A DNA stretch of 64,000 bases, taken from Papio anubis. Its lineage: Eukaryota > Chordata > Mammalia > Primates > Cercopithecidae. The translations under genes and the position numbers were made by a program. The stretch lies in the NCBI RefSeq assembly GCF_008728515.1, contig NC_044983.1, positions 128,149,139 to 128,213,138 on the forward strand, in the 5' to 3' direction. The notes under the pieces were generated by a model, which did no database searches, was not told the origin of the DNA, and saw only the letters and a program-made list of their open reading frames with translations. Shown here one piece after another: positions 59,501 through 64,000 of the stretch (the first letter of the stretch is position 1; each line of letters begins with the position of its first letter).

Positions 59501-59669
59501 AGTGGCTCATTCCAGCTTCATCTGGATTCCAAGACATTCCCAGCAGACACCACCATCCGCTTCCTCCAAGGGGACCACTTTGGCACCTCTCCCAGGACAT
59601 GGTTTGGGTGCTTGGAAGGATTCTACCAAGTCTTGACAAGTGAGGCCAGTCAGGACGGACTGGGATGTG
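12057..59669 (+). CDS. TG: Thyroglobulin, exons 1-20 (gene continues beyond the window)
   Basis: Thyroglobulin is the large secreted glycoprotein of the thyroid follicle on which iodinated tyrosines are coupled to T4 and T3. Twenty exons were placed by GT-AG sites and unbroken frame: 1,460 codons plus one base. In order they encode a signal peptide (residues 1-19), hormonogenic Tyr24, type-1 repeats 1-4 (about 31-358), a linker (359-604), type-1 repeats 5-10 (605-1211), and the hinge with Tyr1310. Codon numbers coincide with the human precursor. The type-2/3 repeats and the cholinesterase-like domain that drives dimerisation and export lie to the right. The promoter suggests control by the thyroid factors PAX8 and NKX2-1. 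No frameshift or internal stop was found, so the gene looks intact. Expected full length is about 2,770 residues. Confidence 0.98.
12124..13166 (+). other. TG intron 1
   Basis: Contains a MIR-like stretch at about 12,190-12,345 (with 'cagataaagaggcagatcta' inside) interrupted by a T-run, and a second T-run near 12,588. Otherwise unique. Confidence 0.8.
13167..13275 (+). CDS. TG: TG exon 2: hormonogenic Tyr24 and start of type-1 repeat 1
   Basis: Encodes residues 23-58 and two bases of codon 59. It opens with Glu23-Tyr24-Gln25; Tyr24 (Tyr5 of the mature protein) is the main T4-forming acceptor tyrosine and is conserved. The first cysteines of type-1 repeat 1 follow (PCELQ, VPQCAEDGSF). Acceptor ttttcctag; donor CCA/gtaagg. 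An identical donor octamer recurs 31 bases downstream (see findings). Confidence 0.97.
13276..14751 (+). other. TG intron 2
   Basis: A second copy of the donor (CAgtaaggctt) lies at 13,305-13,315. An L2-like fragment runs about 14,150-14,440. The rest is unique. No RNA gene seen. Confidence 0.75.
14150..14440 (+). repeat. L2 fragment
   Basis: Phrases such as 'catacactgttccctttacc' and 'ggtctcagttcagtcatgat' are typical of L2 3' regions. Diverged. Confidence 0.6.
14752..14849 (+). CDS. TG: TG exon 3: end of type-1 repeat 1
   Basis: Completes codon 59 and runs to the first base of codon 92. It carries the type-1 signature (VQCQN, then SCWCVGADGSEVLGSRQPG). Residue 76 is Asp (GAT), where human has Asn in a used N-glycosylation sequon. 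Acceptor cctcctcag; donor GCTT/gtaagt. Confidence 0.97.
14850..16390 (+). other. TG intron 3
   Basis: Holds an antisense MIR-like stretch (about 15,400-15,600) and an antisense MaLR LTR (15,610-16,011). Otherwise unique. Confidence 0.75.
15610..16011 (-). mobile_element. MaLR (MST/THE1-like) solo LTR
   Basis: Reverse-complement MaLR LTR from 'tgtctcagtccatttgtgtt' to 'aaaaccatagca', with TG...CA ends. Flanks gctaa (15,605-15,609) and gttaa (16,012-16,016) match at 4 of 5 bases and look like an aged target-site duplication. Confidence 0.8.
16391..16594 (+). CDS. TG: TG exon 4: type-1 repeat 2
   Basis: Encodes residues 92-159 and one base of codon 160, a complete type-1 module in a phase 1-1 exon. 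Visible are the QC..D..Y pattern, the core VQCWCVDAEG, and a conserved sequon Asn110-Ser-Thr. Tyr149 (EVYGTRQ), a known donor tyrosine for coupling to Tyr24, is present. Acceptor gtacccacag; donor CGAT/gtgagt. Confidence 0.97.
16595..17792 (+). other. TG intron 4
   Basis: Most of the intron (about 16,893-17,720) is a Tigger-type DNA transposon relic. The rest is unique, with a T-run before the acceptor. Confidence 0.75.
16893..17720. mobile_element. Tigger/MER2-like DNA transposon relic
   Basis: The right part contains the familiar phrases 'acatgctgtacaggtttgta', 'cctaggagcactaggctaga' and 'cgatgcatttctcagagctt'. The ends (left 'cagccatgtgctgc', right 'gggacacatgactg') form an imperfect inverted pair. 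No transposase frame remains. Orientation and exact subfamily were not determined. Confidence 0.7.
17793..17952 (+). CDS. TG: TG exon 5: start of type-1 repeat 3
   Basis: Encodes residues 160-212 with two bases of codon 213. Cys160, Cys164, Cys183 and Cys194 open repeat 3, which in thyroglobulin carries a long insertion. The sequon Asn198-Thr-Thr is conserved. Acceptor gaaaatgtttag after a T-run; donor AACAG/gtaagg. Exons 5-7 together make repeat 3. Confidence 0.97.
18613..18925 (+). mobile_element. Alu, sense strand
   Basis: Full-length Alu from 'ggccgggtgcagtggctcac' to 'gactctgtctcaaaag' with an AAAAT-rich tail. Confidence 0.95.
21856..22052 (-). mobile_element. Alu, antisense, with internal deletion
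   Basis: Begins with a TTTAT-rich complement of the A-tail and 'gagacagagtctcactttgt' near 21,889. It jumps from 'ggattgtagtgg' straight to 'tttttagtagagatggggtt', so about 100 bases of the right arm are missing. It ends near 'gtgaaccaccgcacccgg'. Confidence 0.92.
22419..22517 (+). repeat. Diverged direct repeat, copy 1
   Basis: About 98 bases, beginning 'ttgtgggcaca', align without large gaps to 23,844-23,941, roughly 1,425 bases downstream. Shared pieces include 'ttgtgggcaca', 'tggtga.tgcagg.cagggc' and 'ggtagtc'. Not recognised as a named repeat. Confidence 0.7.
22988..23278 (+). mobile_element. Alu, sense strand
   Basis: Full-length Alu with a pure A-tail (23,264-23,278). Flanking 'aaaagcaccttcag' and 'aaaagcatcttcag' form a 13-of-14 target-site duplication. 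Confidence 0.95.
23844..23941 (+). repeat. Diverged direct repeat, copy 2
   Basis: Partner of 22,419-22,517 in the same orientation, with clear but aged similarity (roughly three quarters of positions by eye). Confidence 0.7.
26484..26590 (+). CDS. TG: TG exon 6: middle of type-1 repeat 3
   Basis: Completes codon 213 and runs to the first base of codon 249. It carries the repeat's variant core GYCHCADSQGREL, in which Tyr and His replace the two residues of the usual CWCV pattern. Acceptor ctctccaag; donor GACAG/gtgact. Confidence 0.96.
26591..27085 (+). other. TG intron 6
   Basis: 495 bases, no repeat or gene recognised. Confidence 0.7.
27086..27229 (+). CDS. TG: TG exon 7: end of type-1 repeat 3 insertion
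   Basis: Encodes residues 249-296 plus one base of codon 297. The segment is acidic and leucine-rich, then basic (LQRRFLAVQSVISGRFR), with no cysteine until the junction codon, as expected for the long insertion in this repeat. Acceptor tgctcag; donor CGAT/gtaagt. Confidence 0.96.
27230..27433 (+). other. TG intron 7
   Basis: A short intron of 204 bases ending gatttcctctag. Nothing else recognised. Confidence 0.8.
27434..27619 (+). CDS. TG: TG exon 8: type-1 repeat 4
   Basis: Encodes residues 297-358 plus one base of codon 359, a complete module in a phase 1-1 exon: CPTKCEVERF at the start, then VQCQTEGPCWCVDVQG, ending PPSC. The donor is TGTG/gtgggt, weaker than its neighbours (gtggg instead of gta/gagt). 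The reading frame stays open about 250 bases into the intron. Confidence 0.97.
28426..28872 (-). mobile_element. MaLR (MLT1-like) LTR
   Basis: Reverse complement of an MLT1-type LTR: 'ttctagggctatggtaataa', 'ctctaggggaggatcctttc', 'aataaggtcacattctgtgg'. The right end is uncertain. Confidence 0.75.
30286..30746 (-). mobile_element. MaLR (MLT1-like) solo LTR
   Basis: TG...CA ends with a perfect target-site duplication gttgg at 30,281-30,285 and 30,747-30,751. Internal phrases 'ttcctagggctgccataaca' and 'acaacagaaatttattccct' are typical of an antisense MLT1 LTR. Confidence 0.88.
31058..32158 (+). CDS. TG: TG exon 9: linker plus type-1 repeats 5 and 6
   Basis: The largest exon here (1,101 bases, residues 359-725 plus one base). 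Residues 359-604 form the linker between repeats 4 and 5, with sequons Asn484-Leu-Ser, Asn496-Phe-Ser and Asn529-Ser-Ser. Repeats 5 (ECWCVDSWG) and 6 (ECYCVDAEG) follow with complete cysteine patterns. Acceptor tctcatgcag; donor AAAT/gtaagt. About 17 residues differ from human as remembered, all conservative to the fold and none touching a cysteine. Confidence 0.98.
32159..32592 (+). other. TG intron 9
   Basis: 434 bases. The exon 9 frame stays open for about 45 codons into the intron. Nothing else recognised. Confidence 0.75.
32593..33177 (+). CDS. TG: TG exon 10: type-1 repeat 7
   Basis: Encodes residues 726-920 plus one base of codon 921. Repeat 7 is long because of an insertion between its second and third cysteine pairs. 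CPTPCQLQ opens it and NCWCVDEAGQEL closes it. Sequon Asn748-Ser-Ser is conserved, but Asn816 is followed by Phe-Gly, so the sequon used in human is lost. This exon has the highest density of differences from human (about 20 of 195, from memory). Donor ACAT/gtgagc. Confidence 0.97.
34380..34662 (-). mobile_element. Alu, antisense, 5' end truncated
   Basis: Starts with a TTTTA-rich run and 'gagactgagtttcactcttg'; stops at 'gtgctgggattac', so the first bases of the Alu are missing. Confidence 0.94.
35018..35160 (+). mobile_element. MER5/Charlie-type DNA transposon fragment
   Basis: 'agtgtggtccagtggcattg', 'gatctcaggccccacctatt' and 'attcccaggggaattcagta' match the usual look of MER5 hAT relics. 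Confidence 0.7.
35945..36228 (-). mobile_element. Alu (older, J-like), antisense
   Basis: 'gagacagagtcttgctctgt' at about 35,955 through 'cctcccaaagtgctaggatg'. J-type look ('actcctgggctcaagtgatc'). Confidence 0.93.
36545..36735 (+). repeat. MIR
   Basis: 'tgccaagcacttcaactgca' and 'ctgaaactcagagaagttaa' are MIR core signatures. The (ATCC)n microsatellite at about 36,810-36,890 follows shortly after. Confidence 0.65.
36920..37130 (-). repeat. MIR, antisense
   Basis: 'tccatgcctcagtttctcat' and 'gagaataagaatattttatt' are typical of a reverse MIR. Confidence 0.65.
37240..38562 (+). repeat. 1.3-kb TG-rich compound microsatellite
   Basis: Almost every base belongs to TG, TGTA or GTGTGG units on the plus strand, with an internal longer period of about 125 bases near the right end. 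It ends 76 bases before the exon 11 acceptor. Because stops are rare in such sequence, it shows very long open frames on both strands (Thr-His or Val-Cys rich, up to 410 codons); these are artefacts. Confidence 0.97.
38638..38877 (+). CDS. TG: TG exon 11: start of type-1 repeat 8
   Basis: Encodes residues 921-1000 plus one base of codon 1001. It opens CPGSCEEAKLL and carries the conserved sequon Asn947-Ser-Ser. The exon is 240 bases and phase 1-1, so skipping it would keep frame. The acceptor region has only a short, interrupted pyrimidine tract (tttttatccgcctag) behind the TG-rich repeat. Donor TCTA/gtaagt. The frame runs open for about 90 codons into the intron. Confidence 0.97.
39409..39704 (-). 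mobile_element. Alu, antisense
   Basis: Full-length antisense Alu with the repeated flank 'aacaatattct' on both sides (near 39,401 and 39,711), a good target-site duplication. Confidence 0.95.
40375..40535 (+). repeat. L2 3' end
   Basis: 'tggaggacaaggcactgtgt' and 'ggcacagtgcctgacaccta' are typical of the L2 3' end. Confidence 0.65.
41095..41235 (+). repeat. MIR
   Basis: 'gatgaggaaactgaggctta' near 41,152 is the MIR core. Confidence 0.7.
42593..42730 (+). CDS. TG: TG exon 12: middle of type-1 repeat 8
   Basis: Encodes residues 1001-1046 plus one base of codon 1047. PYVPQCDAFGSWEPVQCHTGTG carries two repeat cysteines. Residue 1008 is Cys (TGC) in YQRCRF, where I remember Arg in human, an extra cysteine. 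Acceptor ccctgactccag; donor ACTG/gtaagg. Confidence 0.96.
42731..43113 (+). other. TG intron 12
   Basis: 383 bases with a T-run near 42,773; a diverged MIR-like trace at about 42,800-42,960. Nothing else. Confidence 0.7.
43114..43191 (+). CDS. TG: TG exon 13: end of type-1 repeat 8
   Basis: Only 78 bases: residues 1047-1072 plus one base. Contains HCWCVDEKGG, the closing core of repeat 8. Acceptor ggctcttttccag; donor CAGT/gtaagt. Confidence 0.96.
43192..43742 (+). other. TG intron 13
   Basis: 551 bases of unique sequence; nothing recognised. Confidence 0.7.
43743..43855 (+). CDS. TG: TG exon 14: start of type-1 repeat 9
   Basis: Completes codon 1073 and ends exactly at codon 1110. Starts CPTTCMKSRTSG and ends FIPACLE. 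Acceptor ctgtctcccacag; donor GAG/gtaagg. Confidence 0.96.
43856..45177 (+). other. TG intron 14
   Basis: MIR-like antisense traces at about 43,975-44,110, 44,340-44,515 and 44,850-45,030. No gene or clear recent repeat. Confidence 0.65.
45178..45280 (+). CDS. TG: TG exon 15: end of type-1 repeat 9
   Basis: Encodes residues 1111-1144 plus one base of codon 1145. GTWCVDPASGEEL is the repeat core, lacking the first cysteine of CWC as expected for this repeat. Asn1140-Ser-Ser forms a sequon; I remember Ser at this position in human. Acceptor tttgtctcag; donor CAGT/gtgagt. Confidence 0.95.
45281..46300 (+). other. TG intron 15
   Basis: MIR-like antisense sequence (about 45,310-45,480) and an L2 3' fragment (about 45,890-46,100). 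Otherwise unique. Confidence 0.7.
45890..46100 (+). repeat. L2 fragment
   Basis: 'gactctaagctacttgaggg' with preceding pyrimidine-rich sequence is typical of the L2 3' region. Confidence 0.6.
46301..46501 (+). CDS. TG: TG exon 16: type-1 repeat 10
   Basis: Encodes residues 1145-1211 plus one base of codon 1212, a complete module in a phase 1-1 exon: CPSLCNVL, VPACREEDGGFSPVQC, SCWCVTDSGEEV. It is the last type-1 repeat of the N-terminal block. Acceptor tctgtgtcag; donor GAGA/gtaagt. Confidence 0.97.
46502..51574 (+). other. TG intron 16
   Basis: 5.1 kb. L2-like sequence at about 47,390-47,590. MIRs at about 47,830-48,020, and several more diverged MIR copies between about 48,690 and 50,170. 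AT-rich 46,880-47,290 and the stretch 50,200-51,570 look unique. No gene recognised. Confidence 0.65.
47830..48020 (+). repeat. MIR
   Basis: 'gcagagctgaggctcagaga' and 'catgtccaaagtcacacagt' are MIR core signatures. Confidence 0.7.
51575..51787 (+). CDS. TG: TG exon 17: hinge region, first part
   Basis: Encodes residues 1212-1282 plus one base of codon 1283, after the last type-1 repeat. Cysteines at CPLPF, ILCET, QCQLLCRQG, ICSLE and ACQ are kept. Asn1220 is followed by Thr-Leu, so the human sequon (Asn-Ala-Ser, from memory) is lost. Acceptor ccttctcccag; donor CAAC/gtgagt. Confidence 0.96.
52389..52510 (+). repeat. Local A-B-A duplication
   Basis: A 38-base segment starting 'gggaatctgggagggagacc' occurs at 52,389-52,426 and again at 52,471-52,508, with one difference. 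Between them is a 44-base segment that contains most of the left arm of the long inverted repeat. Confidence 0.9.
52424..52461 (+). repeat. Left arm of inverted repeat flanking exon 18
   Basis: 'tcaaccctaatgttctccag' and the following 18 bases are the reverse complement, with one mismatch, of 54,070-54,107. Confidence 0.92.
53145..53299 (+). CDS. TG: TG exon 18: hinge with hormonogenic Tyr1310
   Basis: Completes codon 1283 and ends exactly at codon 1334. Asp1309-Tyr1310 (CSADYAG) matches the hormone-forming site near the middle of the protein and is conserved. FCQIQ ends the exon. Acceptor cttgcctgcag; donor CAG/gtacgt. The exon sits between the arms of a 38-base inverted repeat. Confidence 0.97.
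54070..54107 (-). repeat. Right arm of inverted repeat flanking exon 18
   Basis: Reverse complement of 52,424-52,461 (37 of 38 positions). A 17-base piece, 'aagaattttggagaaca', is repeated again at about 54,138. Confidence 0.92.
56868..57195 (+). mobile_element. MaLR-like LTR fragment
   Basis: 'aggtcatgagggtgcagccc', 'gtgtccttataaaagagacc' and 'gaaataaagttctgttgtag' match the MaLR LTR pattern on the sense strand. No clear ends. Confidence 0.7.
57780..57936 (+). CDS. TG: TG exon 19: hinge
   Basis: Encodes residues 1335-1386 plus one base of codon 1387. Sequons Asn1349-Ser-Ser and Asn1365-Val-Thr are present. Residue 1348 is Asp where human has Asn. Acceptor gtcttcttgtag; donor ATTG/gtatgt. 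Confidence 0.96.
57937..59447 (+). other. TG intron 19
   Basis: MIR-like sequence at about 57,960-58,060 (antisense), about 58,990-59,165 (sense) and about 59,190-59,345 (antisense). Otherwise unique. Confidence 0.65.
59448..59669 (+). CDS. TG: TG exon 20: end of hinge, last exon in the window
   Basis: Encodes residues 1387-1460 plus one base of codon 1461. It runs RALVGKDLLGRF... to GLGC, just before the type-2 repeats, whose first exon is not found in the remaining 4.3 kb. Acceptor gtgtcttacag; donor TGTG/gtaggt. Confidence 0.96.
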
Positions 59670-59937
59670 GTAGGTCCACTCTCTCTCTGGACGTCTCCTG
59701 TGGAGCCGTGTAAGGCTTTGGGAAAGGCCACCTCAGCACTGGAGAGAGGCTACTCTGGACATCCAGGGCTGAGAATCATTCATGTAGTTAATGGATGGGC
59801 ATTCATCAGCCCAGGGCTTTAAAACTCAGGGAAAGTGGTTCCTGATGGAGGTTCACTTGTATTGCTCTTGCTTTGCCTGTAAGTAGTTTGGGGGCCATTC
59901 CTAACGGGAATGCGATGCAGATTCCTTTAATGGAAGT

Positions 59938-60432
59938 TGTATTAATTTCCTGTTGCTACCATAGTAAATGATCAAAAATTTTGTGGCAGAAAACAATACA
60001 GATGTATTATCTTACAGTTCTATAGGTTTGAATTACAATGCAGGCATCACTGGGCTAAAACCCAGCTATTGGCAGGGCCCGCACCCCTCCTGGAGGCCCC
60101 TGGGGAAATCTGTTTCCTCACCTTTTCCACTTTCTTGAGGTTGTCCACATTTCTTGGCTGGTGGCTTCCAAAAAAACCAACAATGTTTTTGCTTTCTGAC
60201 CCCTCTTCCCTGGTCACATCTCCTCTGACTCTCTTTTACCTCCAAGGACCTTAGAACTACACACAGCTGCATGATTCAGGATATTCCCCTTATTCTGAGG
60301 TCAGCCAATTAGTGACCTTAATTCCATCTGCACCGGTAATTTCCCTCCTTTGCCATGTAACCTAACATATTCACAGACTCTGAGGACTGGGACATGGATA
60401 TCTTTGGGGGGACCTTTGTCATGTCTACCACC
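59938..60432 (-). mobile_element. MaLR (MLT1-like) LTR
   Basis: 'tgtattaatttcctgttgct' start and 'tctgaggactgggacatgga' near the end. Flanks gaagt and gaaga suggest an aged target-site duplication. Confidence 0.75.
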
Positions 60433-61114
60433 GAAGATTCAAAGGTCTCCTGATGAAAAGCCTTCCTCCTGTGTGGGGTGAGATAGAAAGACATTTTTAT
60501 GGAGCTAGAGATAGAGAAGATGTTTCTCAGTTATTTTTTTTTTCAATTATTTGTATTGGTCGCAACACAAAAGTCAAATGACCTTTCCTTTTCTGAAATC
60601 TATGCCAAATTGTAAACTCCACATTGGATTTAAGATACAGCTAAATCCTAACACAGAAAACAGAAAGACAACCACTTCCCACTAGCATTTATGGAGAATT
60701 CAGCAGTTCAAATTCACCTGCACAAACATTTAACTCTTACAGTAACCCCTGGTGGCAGGTCCTTTCCTCATTTGACAAAGAAGCTGGGGTTCAGATTAAA
60801 TGAGATTGGACATCTGTCATGCCTGGAGTGGGGCTGACACAGAGGAGGGACTCTAGCTCACCTAACTGGTTAACAGAGGGTGAGTAAGCCCAGGTCCTCT
60901 GGGACCAGAGCCTGTGATCTTTCTTTCCATTCTGTCAGAGCTGCCCAAACCAAGGGGACGAGAAATAGAAGCAGGAGTGGATGGTGACACTCCAGGGTGG
61001 GTGAAACAGGGTTGTGAAGAGGGAGAGTCACATAGAAAGCACCTGCCCCCATGTTGACAGACTATCGTGAAAAGCCCTTGGCTTCAACGCCTGATGCTGA
61101 ACTAGCAGGGGTGA

Positions 61115-61340
61115 ACATGTGTGTGTGGTGTGTGTATGAGTGTGTGAGTGTGTATGTGTGTTGGTGTATGCATGTATATGTGTGTGAGCACATGTACATA
61201 CATGTGCATGCATGTATATGTGTATGGTGTATGTATACGTGTATGATGTACATATGTATGTGTGTGAGTGTGTTTGTGTTTTTGTCTGTATGAATGTGTA
61301 TGATGTGTCTATGTGTGTATGTTGTGTGTGTGCATGTTGG
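61115..61340 (+). repeat. TG-rich tract
   Basis: Interrupted TGTG/TATG/CATG repeats of about 225 bases. Open frames here are artefacts. Confidence 0.9.
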
Positions 61341-63129
61341 GAGCAGGGGCTGCAGGAGCCTGCTTTCATAGCTGCCCCAGGTGATGTACCACGGGGGTCT
61401 GGAAGCAGCCTCAGGAGGTTTCTTGGCCTCAGGGGTGCCCTCTGCAGCCAGAGATAGAGGTAAAGGGAAGGCAGAGAACCTGCGTTGACTCTGTGTCTTC
61501 AAGGAAGTTCTACCCCTCTGGGTGTCTTCCTTTCCATCCCCCACAACACACAGGTAAAATAAAGGGGCTGGCCTAGAAACCTGGTCCCAAGATTCCTTCT
61601 AGGAAGCTCAAATATCAGTTCCTGTCAACAAGGAGATTTGAGGGGCCGCTCAGCTCAACTTTGCCTGAAGGGGAAAGAGTAGGGCCTGGGAATCAGCAAC
61701 TGGCATCAGGGCACGGGGCTTCCTAGGGCCCCTATGGGAGTCACAGGATGGGGCGCAGGGAAGAGACTGCATGGGAGACCTTGCCCAGGACACGCTTGGA
61801 CTGGAACAGGACTCAGCAAACCTTTCCTACAAAGGGCCAGATGGCGATGTTTCAAGCATTGGGGGCCATACCGTCTCTGTCTCAGTGACTCAACTCAGCC
61901 ATTGTGGGGAGAAGCGTATGGCTGTGTTCCAATAAAACTTTATTTACCAAAATAGAAGGTGAGCCGAATTTGGCTCATGGGCTGTGGTTTGCCAGTCCTG
62001 CTCTAGATAAACCTACACTCATCTTCCAGCTGCTGCAGCCTTTAACTGACTCCAAAGGACTTGTCAATCACACCACACGGCCCCATCCCCTTACTCCTAA
62101 GGGTTGGAAAGATCCAGAATGGAAGTCTCATAAGCAGTACCAAAAGCTCTGAATTTTCTTCAGCATCAGTTCTAGTACCTGTCCCTTACCGAGTTTTTGA
62201 TATGTGTGTGGCCTTACTAGCATTTTACCGTCCAGAGACTCAGGTGTTATTAATTCTGTCTTATGCACGAGGAACCGATGGGCCTATAGTGCTACACAGC
62301 GTTAGGAAACTGCTCTGTGAAGTCAGGTGGACTCGAGTTCAAGTCCTGACTCCAACACTTTCTCATTGTGGATCCTGGAGAAAGTCCATTGTTCTCACTA
62401 GGCATCTTCTGAAAAATAGGGATAATAATACCTATTGCATGGGGTAATACCTATTGTTGTTTAGATAGCATGAAATAATGCAGAGCACAGCACTTAGTAA
62501 ACTCCTGGCAAATGGTTTGTTGTGAAAATTGGCAGTGCTGAGATCTAAATCCAGCTCTGTCTGCCTCCAAGTTTTTTGTTCTGTCTTCTGCCTCACACAT
62601 CTCCCTTCTCAACAAGGAGGTTCTTGGTGAAATCACACCGTCTCATTCTTATATCTATTCTTATTGGCACTTTTCCCTCAAAAACACAGCTGTGATGTTA
62701 CAAGGCAGAGCACTGTCCTGTGGCAATAAAGCAGATTTCTCTGTGTCATCCTGGGGGAGGGCTAATAGGATGGCCCCTTCGGAGGGCAGTGACTCAGAGG
62801 GCTGGTAGGAAAGTCCATCCCTCGTGACTCATGTAGGCACAGCAGCCTTGTTCCAGGGAATTGGCGATGGCCAGGGAGCAGAGACTGTGTTTGCGTCCCT
62901 GATGGAGTCACTTTTGTTCACCCTCTTGCCTCAAGCCAGCTATATGGCTTCTCCTTGAAATTACCTGCTGGCAACCTTCATAGCAGATTAGTTTATGAAG
63001 GAGAATAACTGATAAATTATCTATATTTTTTCATATTCTATTCTGGATGATATTAACTTTCACTCATTCACTATAATTTCTTCTAATAGAGCTGGTTCCC
63101 TATGGATTTTTTTCCTGAACCAATTATGC

Positions 63130-63292
63130 CTGCCTGCCTGCCTTCCTTTCTCCCTTCGTTCCTTCCCTCTCTCCCTCCCTCCCTCTCTCCCTCGCTCCTT
63201 CCTTCTTTCCCTCCCTCCTTCTCTCCTTCCTTCCTTCCTTCCTTCCTTCCTTCCTTCCTTCCTTCCTCCCTTACTTCCTTTTTTTCTTCTTT
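63130..63292 (+). repeat. TTCC/CTCC pyrimidine microsatellite
   Basis: Nearly pure C and T on the plus strand, with a clean (TTCC)n core at about 63,226-63,267. Confidence 0.95.
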
Positions 63293-63544
63293 CCTGTCAT
63301 TCATCCAAACTTTCAAAATATTATATGCCATGTTACACACTCAGGGAGAGGCAAAAAACAAAGCTCCACTCTCAAGGCAGTCACAGCCTGGTTGGGGAGA
63401 GGTCAGTGAGTATTCAGCTGGTCATCCTGTGAAGAAGCCTGTTACATCCCAGCCAGGGTGGTCAGGGAAGGTGTGCTGGGGTAGGAAATGCTGGCGGAAG
63501 TCTTGAAAGGTGAGGAATCGTTGCTCAGGCAAGAGCAGACAGAA

Positions 63545-63592
63545 GGTAGTGCGTGTTTGTACACGTGTGTGCGTGTGTGTGTGTGTGTGTAC
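63545..63592 (+). repeat. (TG)n microsatellite
   Basis: Short interrupted TG run. Confidence 0.85.
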
Positions 63593-64000
63593 CTGTGCTG
63601 AGGGTGCTAAAGTGAGGAAGAACATTCCAGAAAGATTGGTATAAATGCAGGGAGTCGAGAAGTTGCAGACTCTTTGGAAACAGTGCTCATAATTTATACA
63701 GCTGGGGAATGGGGTGCGTGGGGAATGTGAGAGGAGGTGGGGCCAGAGAGACAGGGACAGGCCAGGAGAGGCCTTGGAGCACAGCAAGGGGAGTGGGCTG
63801 GAGATGGGACCATGGAAGAATATTAAGTTGGAGAGTGAAAGGACCAGGTGTGGGCTGAGCCACCTTCTGAAGGGGTGAAGGACCTTTACGGTTCTTCACA
63901 GATGTTTTTCTTCAGCAGAAATGCGACTGTCACTATTGGGGGTTTGTGGACAAGGGTTGACAGGAGGGGTGACTTGACCCTAAAGCTTTGTGAGACTCTC

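Larger units (their letters stand above)
59670..64000 (+). other. TG intron 20 (start)
   Basis: At least 4.3 kb. Contains a MaLR LTR (59,938-60,432), a TG-rich tract (61,115-61,340), a TTCC tract (63,130-63,292) and a (TG)n patch (63,545-63,592). MIR-like sequence lies at about 62,200-62,530. Searched by eye for the next TG exon (type-2 repeats) and did not find it. Confidence 0.7.

Noticed and set aside
59670..64000. Next TG exon (type-2 repeats)
   Set aside because: Looked for the expected VKCPEGS-type start with an acceptor and did not find it; the window appears to end inside intron 20.

Overview
This window is primate genomic DNA. Reasons: several full-length and partial Alu elements, MIR, L2 and L1 fossils, MaLR LTRs, and short exons with GT-AG introns. 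It carries the 5' half of the thyroglobulin gene (TG) on the + strand. The core promoter, the cap-site region and the first 20 coding exons can be placed: 4,381 coding bases, that is 1,460 codons plus one base, of a protein of about 2,770 residues in human. Every exon junction keeps frame, and codon numbers match the human precursor (for example Tyr24, Tyr149, Asn198, Asn484, Tyr1310). Compared with human thyroglobulin from memory, several percent of residues differ and some glycosylation sequons are changed. I therefore read it as a non-human simian (probably a monkey), not human. The exact species cannot be fixed from this window alone.

Layout. 1-11,850 is intergenic and mostly old transposons: an inverted L1 (1-1,905), other L1 3' ends, a large antisense L1 (about 4,560-8,230) with an Alu in it, a MaLR solo LTR with a perfect target-site duplication (10,240-10,631), and a 200-bp GGAA/GAAA purine tract (11,480-11,690). 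11,928-12,056 holds the thyroid promoter: TATA box, cap site and a 41-base leader. Exons 1-20 run from 12,057 to 59,669. 59,670-64,000 is the start of intron 20, which contains a MaLR LTR, a TG-rich tract and a TTCC tract.

How the parts work together. Exons 1-2 encode the signal peptide and the N-terminal hormone-forming tyrosine. Exons 2-16 encode ten cysteine-rich type-1 repeats plus a linker. Exons 17-20 encode the hinge, with a further hormonogenic Tyr1310. The type-2 and type-3 repeats and the cholinesterase-like domain lie beyond the right edge. The protein is secreted into the thyroid follicle lumen, iodinated, and used as the scaffold for T4/T3 synthesis.

There is no sign of an unknown gene system. 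The observations most worth checking are structural: a 1.3-kb UG-rich tract ending 76 bases before exon 11, a 38-bp near-perfect inverted repeat flanking exon 18, an exact duplicate of the exon 2 splice donor 31 bases downstream, and the changed glycosylation sequons.
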